A stretch of 64,000 bases of DNA from Psychrobacter sp. ANT_WB68 (GCF_008369115.1 NZ_VOAZ01000001.1:1-64000), one strand, 5' to 3'. Shown: positions 20,584-33,282, counted from the first letter of the stretch. Notes: generated from the letters alone by a model not told the origin. A program made the numbers and translations.

Positions 20584-22944
20584 ATGACAGTACGCAATAA
20601 CAAGGTAATGAAGATGAACAACCGCGTATCTTCTACTTTTGCCATCTCTGCATTGGCAATGAGTATGGTAGCAATTAGTAGCAGTGCTTATGCTGAGCAG
20701 CGCATTAATAACGTCTCTGTGATACAAACCGCACCAGCCGTTACCCAAATGCGTTTGGGTTTTGCTGGCAAGCCAGTATTGCCTGCAGCGTATCAACTTG
20801 ATAACCCAAGTCGTCTAGTATTAGATTTTGAAAAAGTACAAAATGGGCTTGCCAGTCGTTTTAATGAATACAACGTTGGCATGATCAACGATGTCACGAC
20901 GTTAAATAGCGACAATACCACCCGTCTGATTGTCGGACTGAAGCAAGCGGGCAATTATACCACTGCCATTGAGGGCAATGATTTATTGCTGACGATTAGC
21001 GACCCAAGTCGTTCAGTCATCACCAATGACCCTGTGCGAGATGTTCTTAACAATAATGCGGGTATTACTACCACTGCTGTTGTCACGCCGATAGTTGAGA
21101 GCAATAGCGTAGCTGTTGCGCCGATTAAAACAAAAGTAGTCAACACTCAAGCATCTAAAACACAAGTACCTGCCGATACTATGGTGGTACGTGTCAACCC
21201 CTTGCTAAGTCCACAACTTGCGGCTTCACAAGTGAGCAAGCAGTATAGTTATGATGGTTTAACCGCGGTTAATTTTACTGCAGGCAATGACGGTGGCGGT
21301 AACGTCAGTATTGCGCTTGCCAACGAAGCCATTCCTGTTGACGTACAGCGCCAAGGCAATAAACTGGTGGTACGCTTAACCGGCAGCACCGTACCTAGAA
21401 ATTTATTACGTCGCTTAAATGTTAATAGTGGTCTGGTTGATAGTATTGATACTAAAAACCAAGGGCAAAATGGTGTGATCACTATTAATGTCAAAGAAGA
21501 TTATGAATATCAAGCTTACCAATCGGGTAATCAGTTAAATATCAATATCCGAAAACCTGAGCTACTCCGTGAGCCAACGCTTGAAGAGAAAGTATATAGC
21601 GGTGAAGCGCTATCTATGGAATTCCAAGACGTCGAAATCCGTAGTGTGTTAGATATCTTGGCACAATTTACCGACATGAATATCGTTGCTAGTGATTCGG
21701 TCGCTGGTAATATCACTTTGCGCCTGATTAATGTGCCTTGGGATCAAGCGCTGGATATCATTCTAAAGAGTAAAAATCTTGGTAAGCGTGAAAACGGGAA
21801 CGTGATTTTGGTTGCTCCCTCAACTGAGCTTGCTGAACAAGAAGCTCGTGATCTTGAAGCGCAGCAAGCGGTTGAGTCTTATGCGCCGCTACGCACTGAA
21901 TACATTCGCTTAAGCTATGCTAAAGCGGCAGATGTGTTGACGCTTATCTCTCAGGGCAGTGGCTCATCTGGTGGCAGCGGCACTGGCAACACAAATTCTA
22001 CTGATAACAATACCTTGTTGTCTAACCGTGGCACAGTAACGGTTGATGAGCGTACCAATACCTTGATTATCAAAGATGTGGCTGCAAGCATTGAAAATAT
22101 TCATAAGCTGATTGGTAAAATTGATATTCCAGTCCGTCAAGTAATGATTGAAGCCCGTATCGTCAGCGCCACGGATAGCTTTAGTAAAGAGATTGGCGTG
22201 CGTTGGGGTATCTTGTCAAACGGTGCGGCCAATAACCGTAACTTATTAGTCGGTGGTAGTAATCAGACGCTATGGGATTTAAAAGATTTTGACGTACAAA
22301 CGACGACAGTAAATGGTCAGACGGTTTCTTATCCTAAGTACGATATCAGCCGTCCTGATAACTTGAATGTGGACTTAGGCATTGCCAACCCAGCGGGTAG
22401 TATTGCTTTTGGCTTACTTAGCATGTCAGATGTGATGCTCGATCTTGAGTTGTCAGCACTGCAAGCCGATAACCGCGGTGAAGTGATTTCGACACCAAAG
22501 ATTTTAACGGCTGATAAACAGACGGCAAAAGTATCTTCTGGTACGCAAATTCCTTATCAAGAAGCATCGGCCAGTGGCGCGACCACTACTAGCTTTAAAG
22601 AAGCGGCATTAAGTCTGGAAGCGACGCCAAATATTACTCCAGACGGTAAGATTGGTCTACAACTTGTTATTACCAATGGTACACCGACAATTATTAATAA
22701 TCAGGTCGCGATTGCGGAAGATTCAATCTCGACCAACGTGATTGTTGAAGACGGTCAGACCATTGTTTTGGGCGGTGTCTTTAAAAACCGTAGTAGCAAT
22801 GGTGTCGATAAGGTACCTTTCTTAGGTGACCTGCCTTATGTTGGTCGAGCCTTCCGCCGTGATGTACGTAATAACTCTAAAGAAGAGCTGCTGATATTTG
22901 TTACACCAAAATTGATTAATGATGGTATCAGCCGTTTAAATTAA
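20584..22944 (+). CDS. pilQ: Type IV pilus secretin PilQ
   Basis: PilQ forms the outer-membrane gate for the pilus. The 786-residue protein has a signal peptide ending near residue 38 (AYAEQ). Two AMIN-type peptidoglycan-binding regions follow (about 40-130 and 205-310). Secretin N-domains cover about 330-530, with a Ser/Gly/Asn-rich linker near 455-475. The C-terminal secretin barrel includes VISTPKILTADKQTAKVSSGTQIPY in two pieces and TNVIVEDGQTIVLGGVFK. GAGGA lies eight bases before the ATG; a second ATG at 20611 is possible. A terminator follows the stop. Confidence 0.96.
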   Translation: MTVRNNKVMKMNNRVSSTFAISALAMSMVAISSSAYAEQRINNVSVIQTAPAVTQMRLGFAGKPVLPAAYQLDNPSRLVLDFEKVQNGLASRFNEYNVGMINDVTTLNSDNTTRLIVGLKQAGNYTTAIEGNDLLLTISDPSRSVITNDPVRDVLNNNAGITTTAVVTPIVESNSVAVAPIKTKVVNTQASKTQVPADTMVVRVNPLLSPQLAASQVSKQYSYDGLTAVNFTAGNDGGGNVSIALANEAIPVDVQRQGNKLVVRLTGSTVPRNLLRRLNVNSGLVDSIDTKNQGQNGVITINVKEDYEYQAYQSGNQLNINIRKPELLREPTLEEKVYSGEALSMEFQDVEIRSVLDILAQFTDMNIVASDSVAGNITLRLINVPWDQALDIILKSKNLGKRENGNVILVAPSTELAEQEARDLEAQQAVESYAPLRTEYIRLSYAKAADVLTLISQGSGSSGGSGTGNTNSTDNNTLLSNRGTVTVDERTNTLIIKDVAASIENIHKLIGKIDIPVRQVMIEARIVSATDSFSKEIGVRWGILSNGAANNRNLLVGGSNQTLWDLKDFDVQTTTVNGQTVSYPKYDISRPDNLNVDLGIANPAGSIAFGLLSMSDVMLDLELSALQADNRGEVISTPKILTADKQTAKVSSGTQIPYQEASASGATTTSFKEAALSLEATPNITPDGKIGLQLVITNGTPTIINNQVAIAEDSISTNVIVEDGQTIVLGGVFKNRSSNGVDKVPFLGDLPYVGRAFRRDVRNNSKEELLIFVTPKLINDGISRLN

Positions 22945-22970
22945 TCAGCGTATAATTATTTTATAACTAA

Positions 22971-22998
22971 AAAAAGCAAGCATCCGAGCTTGCTTTTT
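22971..22998 (+). terminator. Terminator of pilMNOPQ
   Basis: An 11-bp perfect stem AAAAAGCAAGC / GCTTGCTTTTT (22971-22981 and 22988-22998) with a 6-base loop and T run. It separates the pil operon from aroK. Confidence 0.92.
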
Positions 22999-23099
22999 TT
23001 ATGGCCAAATTTTGTGCTTGGATAGATTTTACTCACAATAATCAACGCGCATTACTAGCCAGAATATCAATGACGTTGTATCATACCTAATTTAGCTGA

Positions 23100-23672
23100 G
23101 TGCGTATTATGGTTGAGGAATTACCGTCGGTATTTTTAGTGGGGCCGATGGGAGCGGGGAAGACCACCATTGGCAGGTTATTGGCTAAGCATTTAGGGCG
23201 CACGTTTGTAGACAGTGACTGGTATATTGAATCACAAACTGGTGCGGATATTGCTTGGATATTTGCTAAAGAAGGCGAGGCGGGCTTTCGCGAACGTGAG
23301 ACGCGCGCTATCGATGAGCTGACGCAACAATCACAAATTGTTTTAGCGACTGGCGGCGGCGCGGTGATGGCGGCTGAAAACCGTGCATTTCTCAAAGAGC
23401 GCGGCATCGTCGTTTATCTTAACGCCCCAGTTGACGTGCAAATGGCGCGTACTGCCAAGGATAAGTCGCGACCATTATTACAACAGCCGAATCCTAGAAA
23501 AATATTGCAAGATTTATACAGTGCCCGCGATCCTTTGTATCGGCAAGTGGCGCATATTATCATGCCGACGGGCCATACTTATCCTCGCCATATGGTCAAT
23601 CAGTTATTGCAGCAACTAGAAGGGTTTTGTGAGTCAACTTCTATCACCTCAGCACACGAAGAAGATGAATAA
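23100..23672 (+). CDS. aroK: Shikimate kinase
   Basis: AroK phosphorylates shikimate at the 3-hydroxyl with ATP, the fifth step of the shikimate pathway. The 190-residue protein has the Walker A loop GPMGAGKTT at 15-23 and the shikimate-binding DSDWYIE and GFRERE. ATGGGAV is the GGG motif of the core, and the lid region includes KSRPLL. The frame can start at GTG 23100 or ATG 23109; a GAG eight bases upstream favours the ATG, which removes three residues. It follows the pilQ terminator and precedes aroB, a conserved pairing. Confidence 0.95.
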   Translation: MRIMVEELPSVFLVGPMGAGKTTIGRLLAKHLGRTFVDSDWYIESQTGADIAWIFAKEGEAGFRERETRAIDELTQQSQIVLATGGGAVMAAENRAFLKERGIVVYLNAPVDVQMARTAKDKSRPLLQQPNPRKILQDLYSARDPLYRQVAHIIMPTGHTYPRHMVNQLLQQLEGFCESTSITSAHEEDE

Positions 23673-23733
23673 TAAAACTTTAATAAATAAACCCGTGCGA
23701 TTTAACCCAAGCCTCATCTTTAAGGAGATTTTC

Positions 23734-24885
23734 ATGGCAACGCCACTGTTTCATGCCAAACTAACAGTACAGACGCAAAGTCATGATTATCCTATTATCA
23801 TTACTGAAAATAGCAATGTAAGCAGTCTTGAAAGCGATGCTGAGGACGTTGTTAGTAACAGTGCTGAAAAAAGCAGCATGGCAAGTCAAATTGCCCCTTA
23901 TATTGCGGGTCGTCAAGTCCTTATCGTCACCAATGAGACAGTTGCACCTCTATATTTAAAGACTCTACAAGAGGAACTTGAAGCGCAGTTTACTGTCAAG
24001 GTCTGTGTGCTTCCAGATGGTGAGCAATATAAGAATCAGACCAGTATTAACCAGATTTATGATGCGTTGATGGCGGAGCACTTTAACCGTGATGTGACCC
24101 TTATCGCGCTTGGTGGTGGTGTGGTTGGTGATATGACAGGATTTGCCGCCGCAAGTTTTATGCGTGGGGTCAATTTTATTCAAATTCCAACGACCTTACT
24201 GTCGCAAGTGGATTCAAGCGTTGGCGGTAAGACGGGCATCAACCACGCCCAAGGTAAAAATATGATAGGGGCTTTTTGGCAGCCACAAATGGTTTTAGCC
24301 GACATGAGTACGCTAAAAACGTTACCAGCACGCGAACTATCAGCAGGATTGGCGGAAGTCATCAAATACGCCCTGATTATGGATGCCGATTTTTTGACTT
24401 GGCTTGAGCAACATCTACCAGCGATGATAGCATTTGATTTAGCCGTACTTGGCGAAGCGGTGAAGCGCTGCTGCCAGTACAAAGCCGATATCGTGGCGCA
24501 AGATGAAAGAGAGTCCGGTGTGCGCGCCTTATTAAACTTCGGTCATACCTTTGGTCATGTGATTGAAACCCATGAAGGCTATGGTAATTGGTTACATGGT
24601 GAGGCAGTTGCTGCTGGTATGGTTCAAGCAGCTGAGCTGTCACAAAAAATGGGCTGGCTAACGAGCGATGACGTTGCACGTATTAAGCGTGTGTTAGTAT
24701 TGGCAAATCTGCCCATCACGCCACCCGCTATTGATGTACAGACGGCACTAGGTTTGATGGGTCACGATAAAAAAGTCAAACACGGACAAATCCGCCTTAT
24801 TTTGTTAAAATCATTAGGTAATGCGGTTTTGACCAATGATTTTGATGCGGAGCTTTTAATAGAGGTATTGTCACAACATCATTGA
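23734..24885 (+). CDS. aroB: 3-dehydroquinate synthase
   Basis: AroB converts DAHP to 3-dehydroquinate using NAD and a divalent metal. The motif [20 protein letters not shown] is clear, as are [14 protein letters not shown] and the metal ligands in [15 protein letters not shown] and HGEAVAAG. I placed the start at ATG 23734 after AAGGAG (383 residues). The frame is open from 23629 inside aroK, but those residues match nothing in the family. A Ser/Asp/Glu-rich insertion of roughly 25 residues sits at about 25-50, between the first two core strands. Confidence 0.96.
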   Translation: MATPLFHAKLTVQTQSHDYPIIITENSNVSSLESDAEDVVSNSAEKSSMASQIAPYIAGRQVLIVTNETVAPLYLKTLQEELEAQFTVKVCVLPDGEQYKNQTSINQIYDALMAEHFNRDVTLIALGGGVVGDMTGFAAASFMRGVNFIQIPTTLLSQVDSSVGGKTGINHAQGKNMIGAFWQPQMVLADMSTLKTLPARELSAGLAEVIKYALIMDADFLTWLEQHLPAMIAFDLAVLGEAVKRCCQYKADIVAQDERESGVRALLNFGHTFGHVIETHEGYGNWLHGEAVAAGMVQAAELSQKMGWLTSDDVARIKRVLVLANLPITPPAIDVQTALGLMGHDKKVKHGQIRLILLKSLGNAVLTNDFDAELLIEVLSQHH

Positions 24886-25060
24886 TATGGCCTTTAATCA
24901 TCCAACTATTAATAAGTTGATATGATTAGCTAGGCGCTTAAAGTAAGCGGTTTAACCTTATTTCTCTTTTAGTAAGTGTTTTTATAATTCTCAGCATCTT
25001 TTTATAATTATTGCTTTATAACTGGCTTTTTATAAGACTTTTTCTTCCAAGGACATCTCC

Positions 25061-26125
25061 ATGGCAGCATCACGCTCGACGACTCGCACAGCTGGGCATA
25101 AATATCGCCGTCAAGCACTGATTTGGCTGATAGCGACACTGCTATTGAGCGTGTTTACCGCCTTAGTTTGGATGTTTAGTCAAACGCCAGCGATGGGCGC
25201 AAAAATTGAGAATGAACCGATAGCAGCGCCGCAAACATCAAGCGCTGAGCTTGAGCAGCCGTTAAAGATTGAATCCTTGCACGAGCTTGATACTGATGTA
25301 CAACCGATTAGTTTTGATACCACAGTTCGAGATTTGCGCAGCTATCCTGATGAGTTTAAAGACAAGCGTTACTTGCTGGCTAATAAAGGCAAGTGGACGG
25401 TGCAGGTGATGAATGTCGCTGAAAATGATGTGATTGTTAGTTATTTAGAAAGCCGAGAAGATCGTGAGAAGTTTGCTTATTTTCGCTACCTTGATGAAAA
25501 CAATCAAGTGCGTTATATGCTCACTTATGGGCTGATGAGCAGTCCACAAGAAGCGGTTGGCGCTGCTAAGTTGATAGACTTTAAATTGCCTGCTAATGTG
25601 CGGGTCTTGCCTGAAGAGGTTAATCGCTACGTCAGTATTATCGATAATTACGAACGTCCTGACCCTGTCAAGGATTTGAGCACCAAACGCACGCGTGCTG
25701 TGAATTTGCGCCCGACCAAACGTGAAGTGCCAGTGCGCCAGAAAACACCGAATAACGATAGTGCCAATGAACAAGCAGCAAATAATAATGCCAATCGCGG
25801 CCCACAAGAAGGGGCTAACAATGGCGCTAATGAAAGTATTCGTCAGTCAGCTGATACCTCTGAGACCTTATCTGTCAGTGAAGAACGTACGGTCGGTATC
25901 GATGAACAGGCAATGACTACACCAACGCCTAAAAATGCGGACAATAGTCGCAAGCCTGAAGCAGAATCTAAAAAACCAGCAGCAGCCAACAATTCAGGCA
26001 ATAATAGCAATGCGCCGAAAAAACCGCCAGTGGTTGAAACCCCTAAACCACCGAGTGCCAATGCTAATGCCTCGAAAAGTAATAACGACAGCATAAAAGG
26101 GCTTATTGAAGAAAAAAGCAATTAA
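25061..26125 (+). CDS. SPOR-domain membrane protein (DamX-like)
   Basis: A bitopic membrane protein of 354 residues, with a basic N-terminus and a membrane segment at about 18-39. A SPOR-like domain follows at about 110-190 (GKWTVQVMNVAENDVIVSYL ... RYMLTYGLMSSPQEAVGAA). The tail, about 205-354, is low-complexity and rich in Asn, Lys, Ala and Pro. SPOR domains bind denuded glycan strands at the division septum. Here the domain is internal and the disordered tail is C-terminal, unlike E. coli DamX, where SPOR is at the end. A SPOR gene after aroB is conserved from enterobacteria (damX) to Pseudomonas, which supports the call. Confidence 0.7.
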   Translation: MAASRSTTRTAGHKYRRQALIWLIATLLLSVFTALVWMFSQTPAMGAKIENEPIAAPQTSSAELEQPLKIESLHELDTDVQPISFDTTVRDLRSYPDEFKDKRYLLANKGKWTVQVMNVAENDVIVSYLESREDREKFAYFRYLDENNQVRYMLTYGLMSSPQEAVGAAKLIDFKLPANVRVLPEEVNRYVSIIDNYERPDPVKDLSTKRTRAVNLRPTKREVPVRQKTPNNDSANEQAANNNANRGPQEGANNGANESIRQSADTSETLSVSEERTVGIDEQAMTTPTPKNADNSRKPEAESKKPAAANNSGNNSNAPKKPPVVETPKPPSANANASKSNNDSIKGLIEEKSN

Positions 26126-26144
26126 TTTTAATGCACATTTTTTT

Positions 26145-26183
26145 AAAAAAGCCTACTAGATATGGTGTTTAGTAGGCTTTTTT
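26145..26183 (+). terminator. Terminator after the SPOR gene
   Basis: An 8-bp stem GCCTACTA / TAGTAGGC (26151-26158 and 26170-26177), extended by A6 and T6 flanks, 20 bases after the stop. Confidence 0.9.
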
Positions 26184-27090
26184 GTGCCAGTGGTTTTGAT
26201 TATCGAGATTGCATCTGAATTTATCCATTAATGTTAATGCTCAGAGCAATAGCGAGACTACTGAAAACTCTGATAGGAGTGGCTTAAAACTTATAACATT
26301 CTAGAAAGTCAGTGGTGAATTTATGATTGATAATATAAGTTTTTACAAAATCTAGAGGATGAGGTGATAGAAAAGACTAGATTTTTTGTCAATCATTAAC
26401 TAAGATAACTGTGGGCGACGTTCTGTATAGTTATCGTAAATAGCTATCTAGCAGCTCGGCATTTAGTGAGTCGACTTGATAATAAGATGAGCGCTTACGA
26501 TAATAATGTTGTTGTCTCAAGCGTTGCTACTTGCTCTCCCTATTGAGCTTATTGCAAGTGGCACAACCTCTCGTTATTACCCTGACTAGGGTTATTAAGG
26601 CGCTTGAGTATAGAGCGTCTGATATTCAAACTTAACGGCATTTTATAGTGATAGTAGCCAATTTATTCATCACTTTCTTATCAGTTGCTTTGCTTATTAT
26701 CTATCGAAGTGGTTAGTACGGTACGTATCAGTTTTAACCAACAATTACATGGCTCATATTGAGTAGCTTAACTGTTAAAAGATGCGCAAAAGCTAGCCAA
26801 GACGGATAGTGAGTGACGTGTAAATGCTTTAAAGATTAACATGGTGATGACCATGTATTTCTTTACCGCAATCCTTTGGTAGCTAACGTTAAAGTAATGG
26901 CTTTGACAACTATAGAATAAATAGAATCGTGATAAGTATTTTTATCACATTCAAAACGCCTGCTCTATTTTCTCTGCCTGCGTTTTATTAATCCGTTTAT
27001 ATGAATATATTTAGCCCGTTCTGCCTGCGGAGTTTGGTTTATATGTCATATTAGATGTATATGCTGTCCGCTCACTTAAAAGGACAAGCT
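26184..27090 (+). other. Long gltB upstream region with several inverted repeats
   Basis: About 900 bases without a credible protein gene. Seen directly are a nested inverted-repeat block at 26516-26608, and ACATGGT-GATG-ACCATGT at 26839-26856 followed by ATTTCTTT. TTGACA occurs at 26903-26908 with two TAGAAT hexamers downstream at poor spacing. GTGATAA-GTATTT-TTATCAC lies at 26929-26948. This is probably promoter and leader sequence of gltBD; which repeat does what is not known. Confidence 0.55.
26516..26608. ncRNA. Candidate structured RNA element upstream of gltB
   Basis: CTCAAGCG (26516-26523) and CGCTTGAG (26601-26608) are exact complements 77 bases apart. Inside are a hairpin with ACTTGC / GCAAGT (26529-26534 and 26554-26559) and another with ACCCT-GACT-AGGGT (26579-26592). 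Together they can form a closed three-way junction. I recognise no known RNA family, see no T run after it, and the strand is unknown. It could also be chance. Confidence 0.3.
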
Positions 27091-30000
27091 ATGTCAATGA
27101 TTTCCTCTTCTACGCATTTGGCGACGCCAGATGACTTTTCTGATAACTGTGGCTTTGGTTTGATCGCTCATATTGAGGGACAGGCCAGCCATGATTTGGT
27201 AAAAACAGCCATTCATAGTTTGAGTTGTATGACTCATCGCGGCGGTGTCGCGGCTGATGGTAAGACAGGTGATGGTTGCGGTTTATTATTGGCGACGCCG
27301 AGGGTGTTTTTTAGCAGTATCGCTGCTGAGCAGGGTTTTACCATTACCGCCAATTTTGCGATAGGTATGGTCTTTGTCAATTTAGATGAAACAAAAGCGC
27401 AGTATAGCCAGCAGGTGCTTAATGAAGAAATTAGTGCACAAGGGTTAGAGGTAGCAGGTTGGCGCGATGTGCCGCTTGATTTAAGTATCGTTGGTGAGAT
27501 TGGTCGTCAGACTTTACCAGATTTTAAGCAGGTGTTTGTCAATGCCGTGGATGGTTTAGCGGCCGATGATTTTAACCGTAAGCTGTTTGTCGCGCGTAAA
27601 AAAGCCGAGCAGCGTTTGGTGGATGATGAACTGTTTTATGTGTGTTCATTAAACTGCCAGACGATTATTTATAAAGGTTTGGTCATGCCATCAGACCTGC
27701 CTGCTTTCTTTTTAGATTTACAAGATGCGCGTTTGGCCTCGCATATCGTGGTCTTCCATCAAAGATTTTCGACCAATACGCTGCCGCGCTGGCCATTAGC
27801 ACAGCCGTTTCGCTATTTGGCACACAATGGTGAGCTTAATACCATCACCGGCAACCGTAGCTGGTCTGAAGCCCGTACGCCAAAATTAAAGTCCGATAAA
27901 TTGCCAAATTTGAATGAACTAACGCCTTTGGTGAATAGCACGGGCTCAGATTCATCAAGCTTAGACAATATGCTTGAAGTACTGATGTCAGGCGGTATGA
28001 GTTTATTCCATTCGATGTCGATACTGGTGCCACCCGCTTGGCAAAATGTCGATAGCATGGATATGGACTTGCGCGCGTTTTATGAGTTTTACTCGCAGCA
28101 TATGGAAGCGTGGGATGGCCCAGCAGGTTTAGTCATTCAGGATGGTCGCTATGCGGTCTGTATGCTCGACCGTAATGGTCTGCGCCCGTCACGTTGGGTG
28201 ACGACCAAAAACGGCTATATCACCGTGGCTTCAGAAGTCGGCGTTTGGGATTATGCTGCGAAAGATGTACTTGCTAAAGGTCGGGTCGGCCCTGGTCAGA
28301 TGCTTGTTATTGATACCATGACCGGTCAAATCATGGATACCAAAGCGATTGCAACTTTATTGAAAAAAGCCCATCCGTATCGTAAATGGCTACGCGAAGA
28401 AGCGACCCGTATCCGTGATGATGAGCGCTTAGAAGAAGAGTTGGCATCACAAGCCTGCCGCGGCGATCAGCTCAAAGCATTGCAAAAAATGTATCATATT
28501 ACCAACGAAGAGCGTACCGAAATTATCCGTCCCAATGCCGAAAATGGTCAGGAGCCAGTTGGATCTATGGGCGATGATACGCCTATGGCGGTGCTGTCGC
28601 AGCAAATACGTCATGTCGGTGACTTCTTCCGCCAGCAGTTTGCACAAGTAACCAATCCGCCGATTGATCCATTGCGTGAATCAATCGTGATGTCGCTACA
28701 GACTTGCTTGGGAGCTGAGACCAATGTCTTTGCGCCGTCAGCACGCGACGCGCATCGTATTATCTTATCGTCGCCGGTATTATCAGCCAGTAAAATGCAG
28801 CAGCTTGAAACCTTGGCTGATCCAGCATTTCAGCTGGCGCGTATCAATTTAAACTATGATGCCAATCTTGAGCTATCAGCCGCTATCAAAGCCATCTGTG
28901 AGCAAGTGGCCAATAGCATTCGTGCTGGTTATACTTTAATTGTTTTATCTGATAAAAACATTGCTGCTGATAAAGTACCGGCCAATGCCATTATGGTCAC
29001 TGGTGCGGTGCATCATTATCTGATTGCCCAAGGAATTCGTACCGATGCTAATTTAATCGTCGAGACTGGTCTAGCGCGCGATTCGCATCAAGTGGCGGTA
29101 TTGATTGGCTTTGGCGCGACCTGTGTTTATCCCTACTTAGCTTATGACGTCATTGATGATTTGGTGGCGACCGGTGAACTGCTGGGCGATCCGATTCAAG
29201 CGCGGGTGAATTTCCGTAAAGGCTTGGATAAAGGTTTGCTGAAAATCTTATCAAAAATGGGCATCTCGACCATTGTGTCTTATCGTGGAGCGCAGTTATT
29301 TGAAGCCGTCGGTCTTTCTGAAGAAGTGGTGAGTTTATGCTTTAAAGGCGTGCAAAGTCGTATTAAAGGCGCAACCTTTGCCGATTTGGCTGCTGACCAA
29401 GCGCAATTAGCTGCTAATGCCTTTAAGCGTCGTGCGCCCCTCGATCAAGGTGGCTTGCTAAAATTTGTCTTTAATAAAGAATATCATGCCTTTAATCCTG
29501 ATGTGATTAATAGCCTACATAACGCCGTCCGTACCGGTGATTATGATAATTACCGCCAGTATGCCGATTTGGTCAATAGTCGTCCCGTTGCGACCTTGCG
29601 AGATTTATTGCAATTAAAGACTGGCAACGCTATCGATGTTAATGAGGTCGAAGATATTTCAGAAATCCTGACGCGCTTTGATTCAGCTGGCATGTCGTTA
29701 GGGGCATTATCACCCGAAGCCCATGAAGCGATTGCCATGGCGATGAATACCATCGGTGGGCGCTCAAACTCTGGTGAGGGCGGCGAAGATCCGGTACGTT
29801 ATGGTACTTTGCGCAACTCAAAAATTAAGCAAATTGCCTCTGGTCGATTTGGTGTGACACCGGCATATCTGCGTTCAGCAGAAGTGATGCAGATTAAGGT
29901 TGCACAGGGTGCTAAGCCGGGTGAGGGCGGGCAGCTGCCAGGTGGTAAGGTCAATGCTTTAATTGCGCGTTTACGTTACTCGGTGCCAGGGGTGACGCTC

Positions 30001-31554
30001 ATATCGCCGCCGCCGCATCATGATATTTATTCTATTGAAGATTTGGCGCAGCTGATTTTTGATTTAAAACAAGTCAATCCAGATGCCTTGGTTTCGGTAA
30101 AACTGGTTTCACGTCCTGGGGTTGGCACCATTGCAACGGGCGTGGCAAAAGCCTACGCCGATTTGATTACCATCTCAGGTTATGATGGTGGTACTGCCGC
30201 CTCGCCGCTGTCGTCTATCCATCATGCTGGCTCGCCTTGGGAGTTAGGTCTTGCTGAAACGCATCAATCACTACGGGTAAATGGCTTGCGTCATAAGGTT
30301 CGTATTCAAACCGATGGCGGTCTCAAAACGGGTCTGGATGTGGTCAAAGCCGCTATCCTTGGTGCTGAAAGCTTTGGTTTTGGTACCACGCCAATGATTG
30401 CTGTCGGTTGTAAATACTTGCGTATTTGCCATCTTAATAACTGTCCGACAGGGGTTGCGACGCAAAAAGCCCAGCTACGCGATGAGCATTTCATCGGTGA
30501 AGCAGAGATGTTGATCAACTTCTTTAAATTTGTGGCGACTGAAACGCGTGAATGGCTTGCAGCATTAGGTGTGCGCACTATGGAAGAGCTAGTCGGGCGT
30601 ACTGACTTGCTTGAAGTGTTAGAAGGTAATACCGATAAGCAGCGTCATTTGGATTTAACGCCATTATTGTTTAGTCATCCAGCCAGTAGCGGTAAAGCGC
30701 AAACCTGTCAGGTTGCGCGTAATGAGCCATTTGATAAAGGCTTGCTTGCTGAGCAGATGATTAGTGATATGCTGCTCAATATTCGTCAAGGTAATGGCGG
30801 CGATTATAGCTACGCAGTTGGTAACTGTGATCGCTCAATCGGCGCACGTATCTCGGGTGAGATTGCGCAGGTATGGGGCAACCTTGGCATGAGTGATATG
30901 CCCATTAAGCTGCATCTAAACGGAACCGCAGGGCAAAGTTTGGGTGTCTGGAATGCTGGCGGCTTACATATTGAGCTTGAAGGCGATGCCAATGACTATG
31001 TCGGTAAAGGCATGGCAGGCGGTGAGATTGTAATTTATCCACCGAAAGATTCAAGCTTTAGTGCGCAAGAAACCGCTATCATCGGTAATACATGTCTCTA
31101 TGGTGCAACGGGTGGTAAATTATACGCTGCGGGCACGGCAGGCGAGCGCTTTGGGGTACGTAACTCTGGCGCGCATGCGGTCATTGAAGGCACGGGCGAT
31201 CATTGCTGTGAGTACATGACGGGCGGCATCATTACCATTCTTGGACGTACGGGTCTAAATTTTGGCGCGGGCATGACGGGTGGTTTTGCTTATGTGCTTG
31301 ATATGGATGGCGACTTTTTTGATCGCTGTAATCATGAGCTGATTGACTTAAACCGTATCTCAAGTGAGCAAATGGAAGGTCATCGTATTTACTTGCAACA
31401 AGTGATTGAAACCCATGTCGATAAAACCGGTAGTGCGTGGGGACAAACCCTCTTAGCGGACTTTGAGCATTATGCCCGTAAGTTCTATTTGGTGAAGCCC
31501 AAAGCAGCGAACGTTGCGACCTTGCTTAAGACCACGACGGCTGATCCGCAATAA
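27091..31554 (+). CDS. gltB: Glutamate synthase (NADPH) large subunit
   Basis: GltB takes the amide nitrogen of glutamine and transfers it to 2-oxoglutarate, giving two glutamates. With start ATG 27091 (AAAGGA seven bases before), the protein has 1487 residues and Cys20 in [13 protein letters not shown]. This Cys becomes the N-terminal nucleophile after propeptide removal. An upstream in-frame ATG at 27055 has no Shine-Dalgarno sequence. The FMN-binding synthase domain contains [11 protein letters not shown]. The 3Fe-4S cluster uses C1107, C1113 and C1118 in [15 protein letters not shown]-terminal beta-helix GXGXG domain ends the protein. gltD follows. Confidence 0.97.
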   Translation: MSMISSSTHLATPDDFSDNCGFGLIAHIEGQASHDLVKTAIHSLSCMTHRGGVAADGKTGDGCGLLLATPRVFFSSIAAEQGFTITANFAIGMVFVNLDETKAQYSQQVLNEEISAQGLEVAGWRDVPLDLSIVGEIGRQTLPDFKQVFVNAVDGLAADDFNRKLFVARKKAEQRLVDDELFYVCSLNCQTIIYKGLVMPSDLPAFFLDLQDARLASHIVVFHQRFSTNTLPRWPLAQPFRYLAHNGELNTITGNRSWSEARTPKLKSDKLPNLNELTPLVNSTGSDSSSLDNMLEVLMSGGMSLFHSMSILVPPAWQNVDSMDMDLRAFYEFYSQHMEAWDGPAGLVIQDGRYAVCMLDRNGLRPSRWVTTKNGYITVASEVGVWDYAAKDVLAKGRVGPGQMLVIDTMTGQIMDTKAIATLLKKAHPYRKWLREEATRIRDDERLEEELASQACRGDQLKALQKMYHITNEERTEIIRPNAENGQEPVGSMGDDTPMAVLSQQIRHVGDFFRQQFAQVTNPPIDPLRESIVMSLQTCLGAETNVFAPSARDAHRIILSSPVLSASKMQQLETLADPAFQLARINLNYDANLELSAAIKAICEQVANSIRAGYTLIVLSDKNIAADKVPANAIMVTGAVHHYLIAQGIRTDANLIVETGLARDSHQVAVLIGFGATCVYPYLAYDVIDDLVATGELLGDPIQARVNFRKGLDKGLLKILSKMGISTIVSYRGAQLFEAVGLSEEVVSLCFKGVQSRIKGATFADLAADQAQLAANAFKRRAPLDQGGLLKFVFNKEYHAFNPDVINSLHNAVRTGDYDNYRQYADLVNSRPVATLRDLLQLKTGNAIDVNEVEDISEILTRFDSAGMSLGALSPEAHEAIAMAMNTIGGRSNSGEGGEDPVRYGTLRNSKIKQIASGRFGVTPAYLRSAEVMQIKVAQGAKPGEGGQLPGGKVNALIARLRYSVPGVTLISPPPHHDIYSIEDLAQLIFDLKQVNPDALVSVKLVSRPGVGTIATGVAKAYADLITISGYDGGTAASPLSSIHHAGSPWELGLAETHQSLRVNGLRHKVRIQTDGGLKTGLDVVKAAILGAESFGFGTTPMIAVGCKYLRICHLNNCPTGVATQKAQLRDEHFIGEAEMLINFFKFVATETREWLAALGVRTMEELVGRTDLLEVLEGNTDKQRHLDLTPLLFSHPASSGKAQTCQVARNEPFDKGLLAEQMISDMLLNIRQGNGGDYSYAVGNCDRSIGARISGEIAQVWGNLGMSDMPIKLHLNGTAGQSLGVWNAGGLHIELEGDANDYVGKGMAGGEIVIYPPKDSSFSAQETAIIGNTCLYGATGGKLYAAGTAGERFGVRNSGAHAVIEGTGDHCCEYMTGGIITILGRTGLNFGAGMTGGFAYVLDMDGDFFDRCNHELIDLNRISSEQMEGHRIYLQQVIETHVDKTGSAWGQTLLADFEHYARKFYLVKPKAANVATLLKTTTADPQ

Positions 31555-31616
31555 ACGAGATGAGTCAGCAAGAGAGTTTACGAGCAGTTTTTAATGCATA
31601 GGTTTTAAGCAGGTAA

Positions 31617-33119
<1,503 letters not shown>

Positions 33120-33240
33120 TTGTTGCCGTTATGATTATTAAAAGCATGCTAGTCAGTAGTAAAATAACGTGGGCGATTGACCACTGAGCACGAGCGGATA
33201 GAGGATTTTTTCTCATTATGTGCTAGCATGTTTTGACCTG

Positions 33241-33282
33241 TAACGTCTTTTATCTTTTAATAGATGAAAGGCGTTATTTTTT
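33241..33282 (+). terminator. Terminator of gltBD
   Basis: A 14-bp stem (33241-33254 with 33263-33276, two G-T pairs) with an 8-base loop, followed by six T. It lies 121 bases after the gltD stop. A longer-range pair CATGCTAG / CTAGCATG (33145-33152 and 33223-33230) precedes it. Confidence 0.9.

Noticed and set aside
20437..20796. 119-codon minus-strand frame across the pilP-pilQ junction
   Set aside because: It overlaps two certain genes and has a Cys/His/Tyr-rich composition typical of antisense frames.
23629..23733. Start of aroB inside aroK giving a 35-residue extension
   Set aside because: The extension has no family similarity, and a strong AAGGAG lies before the ATG at 23734.
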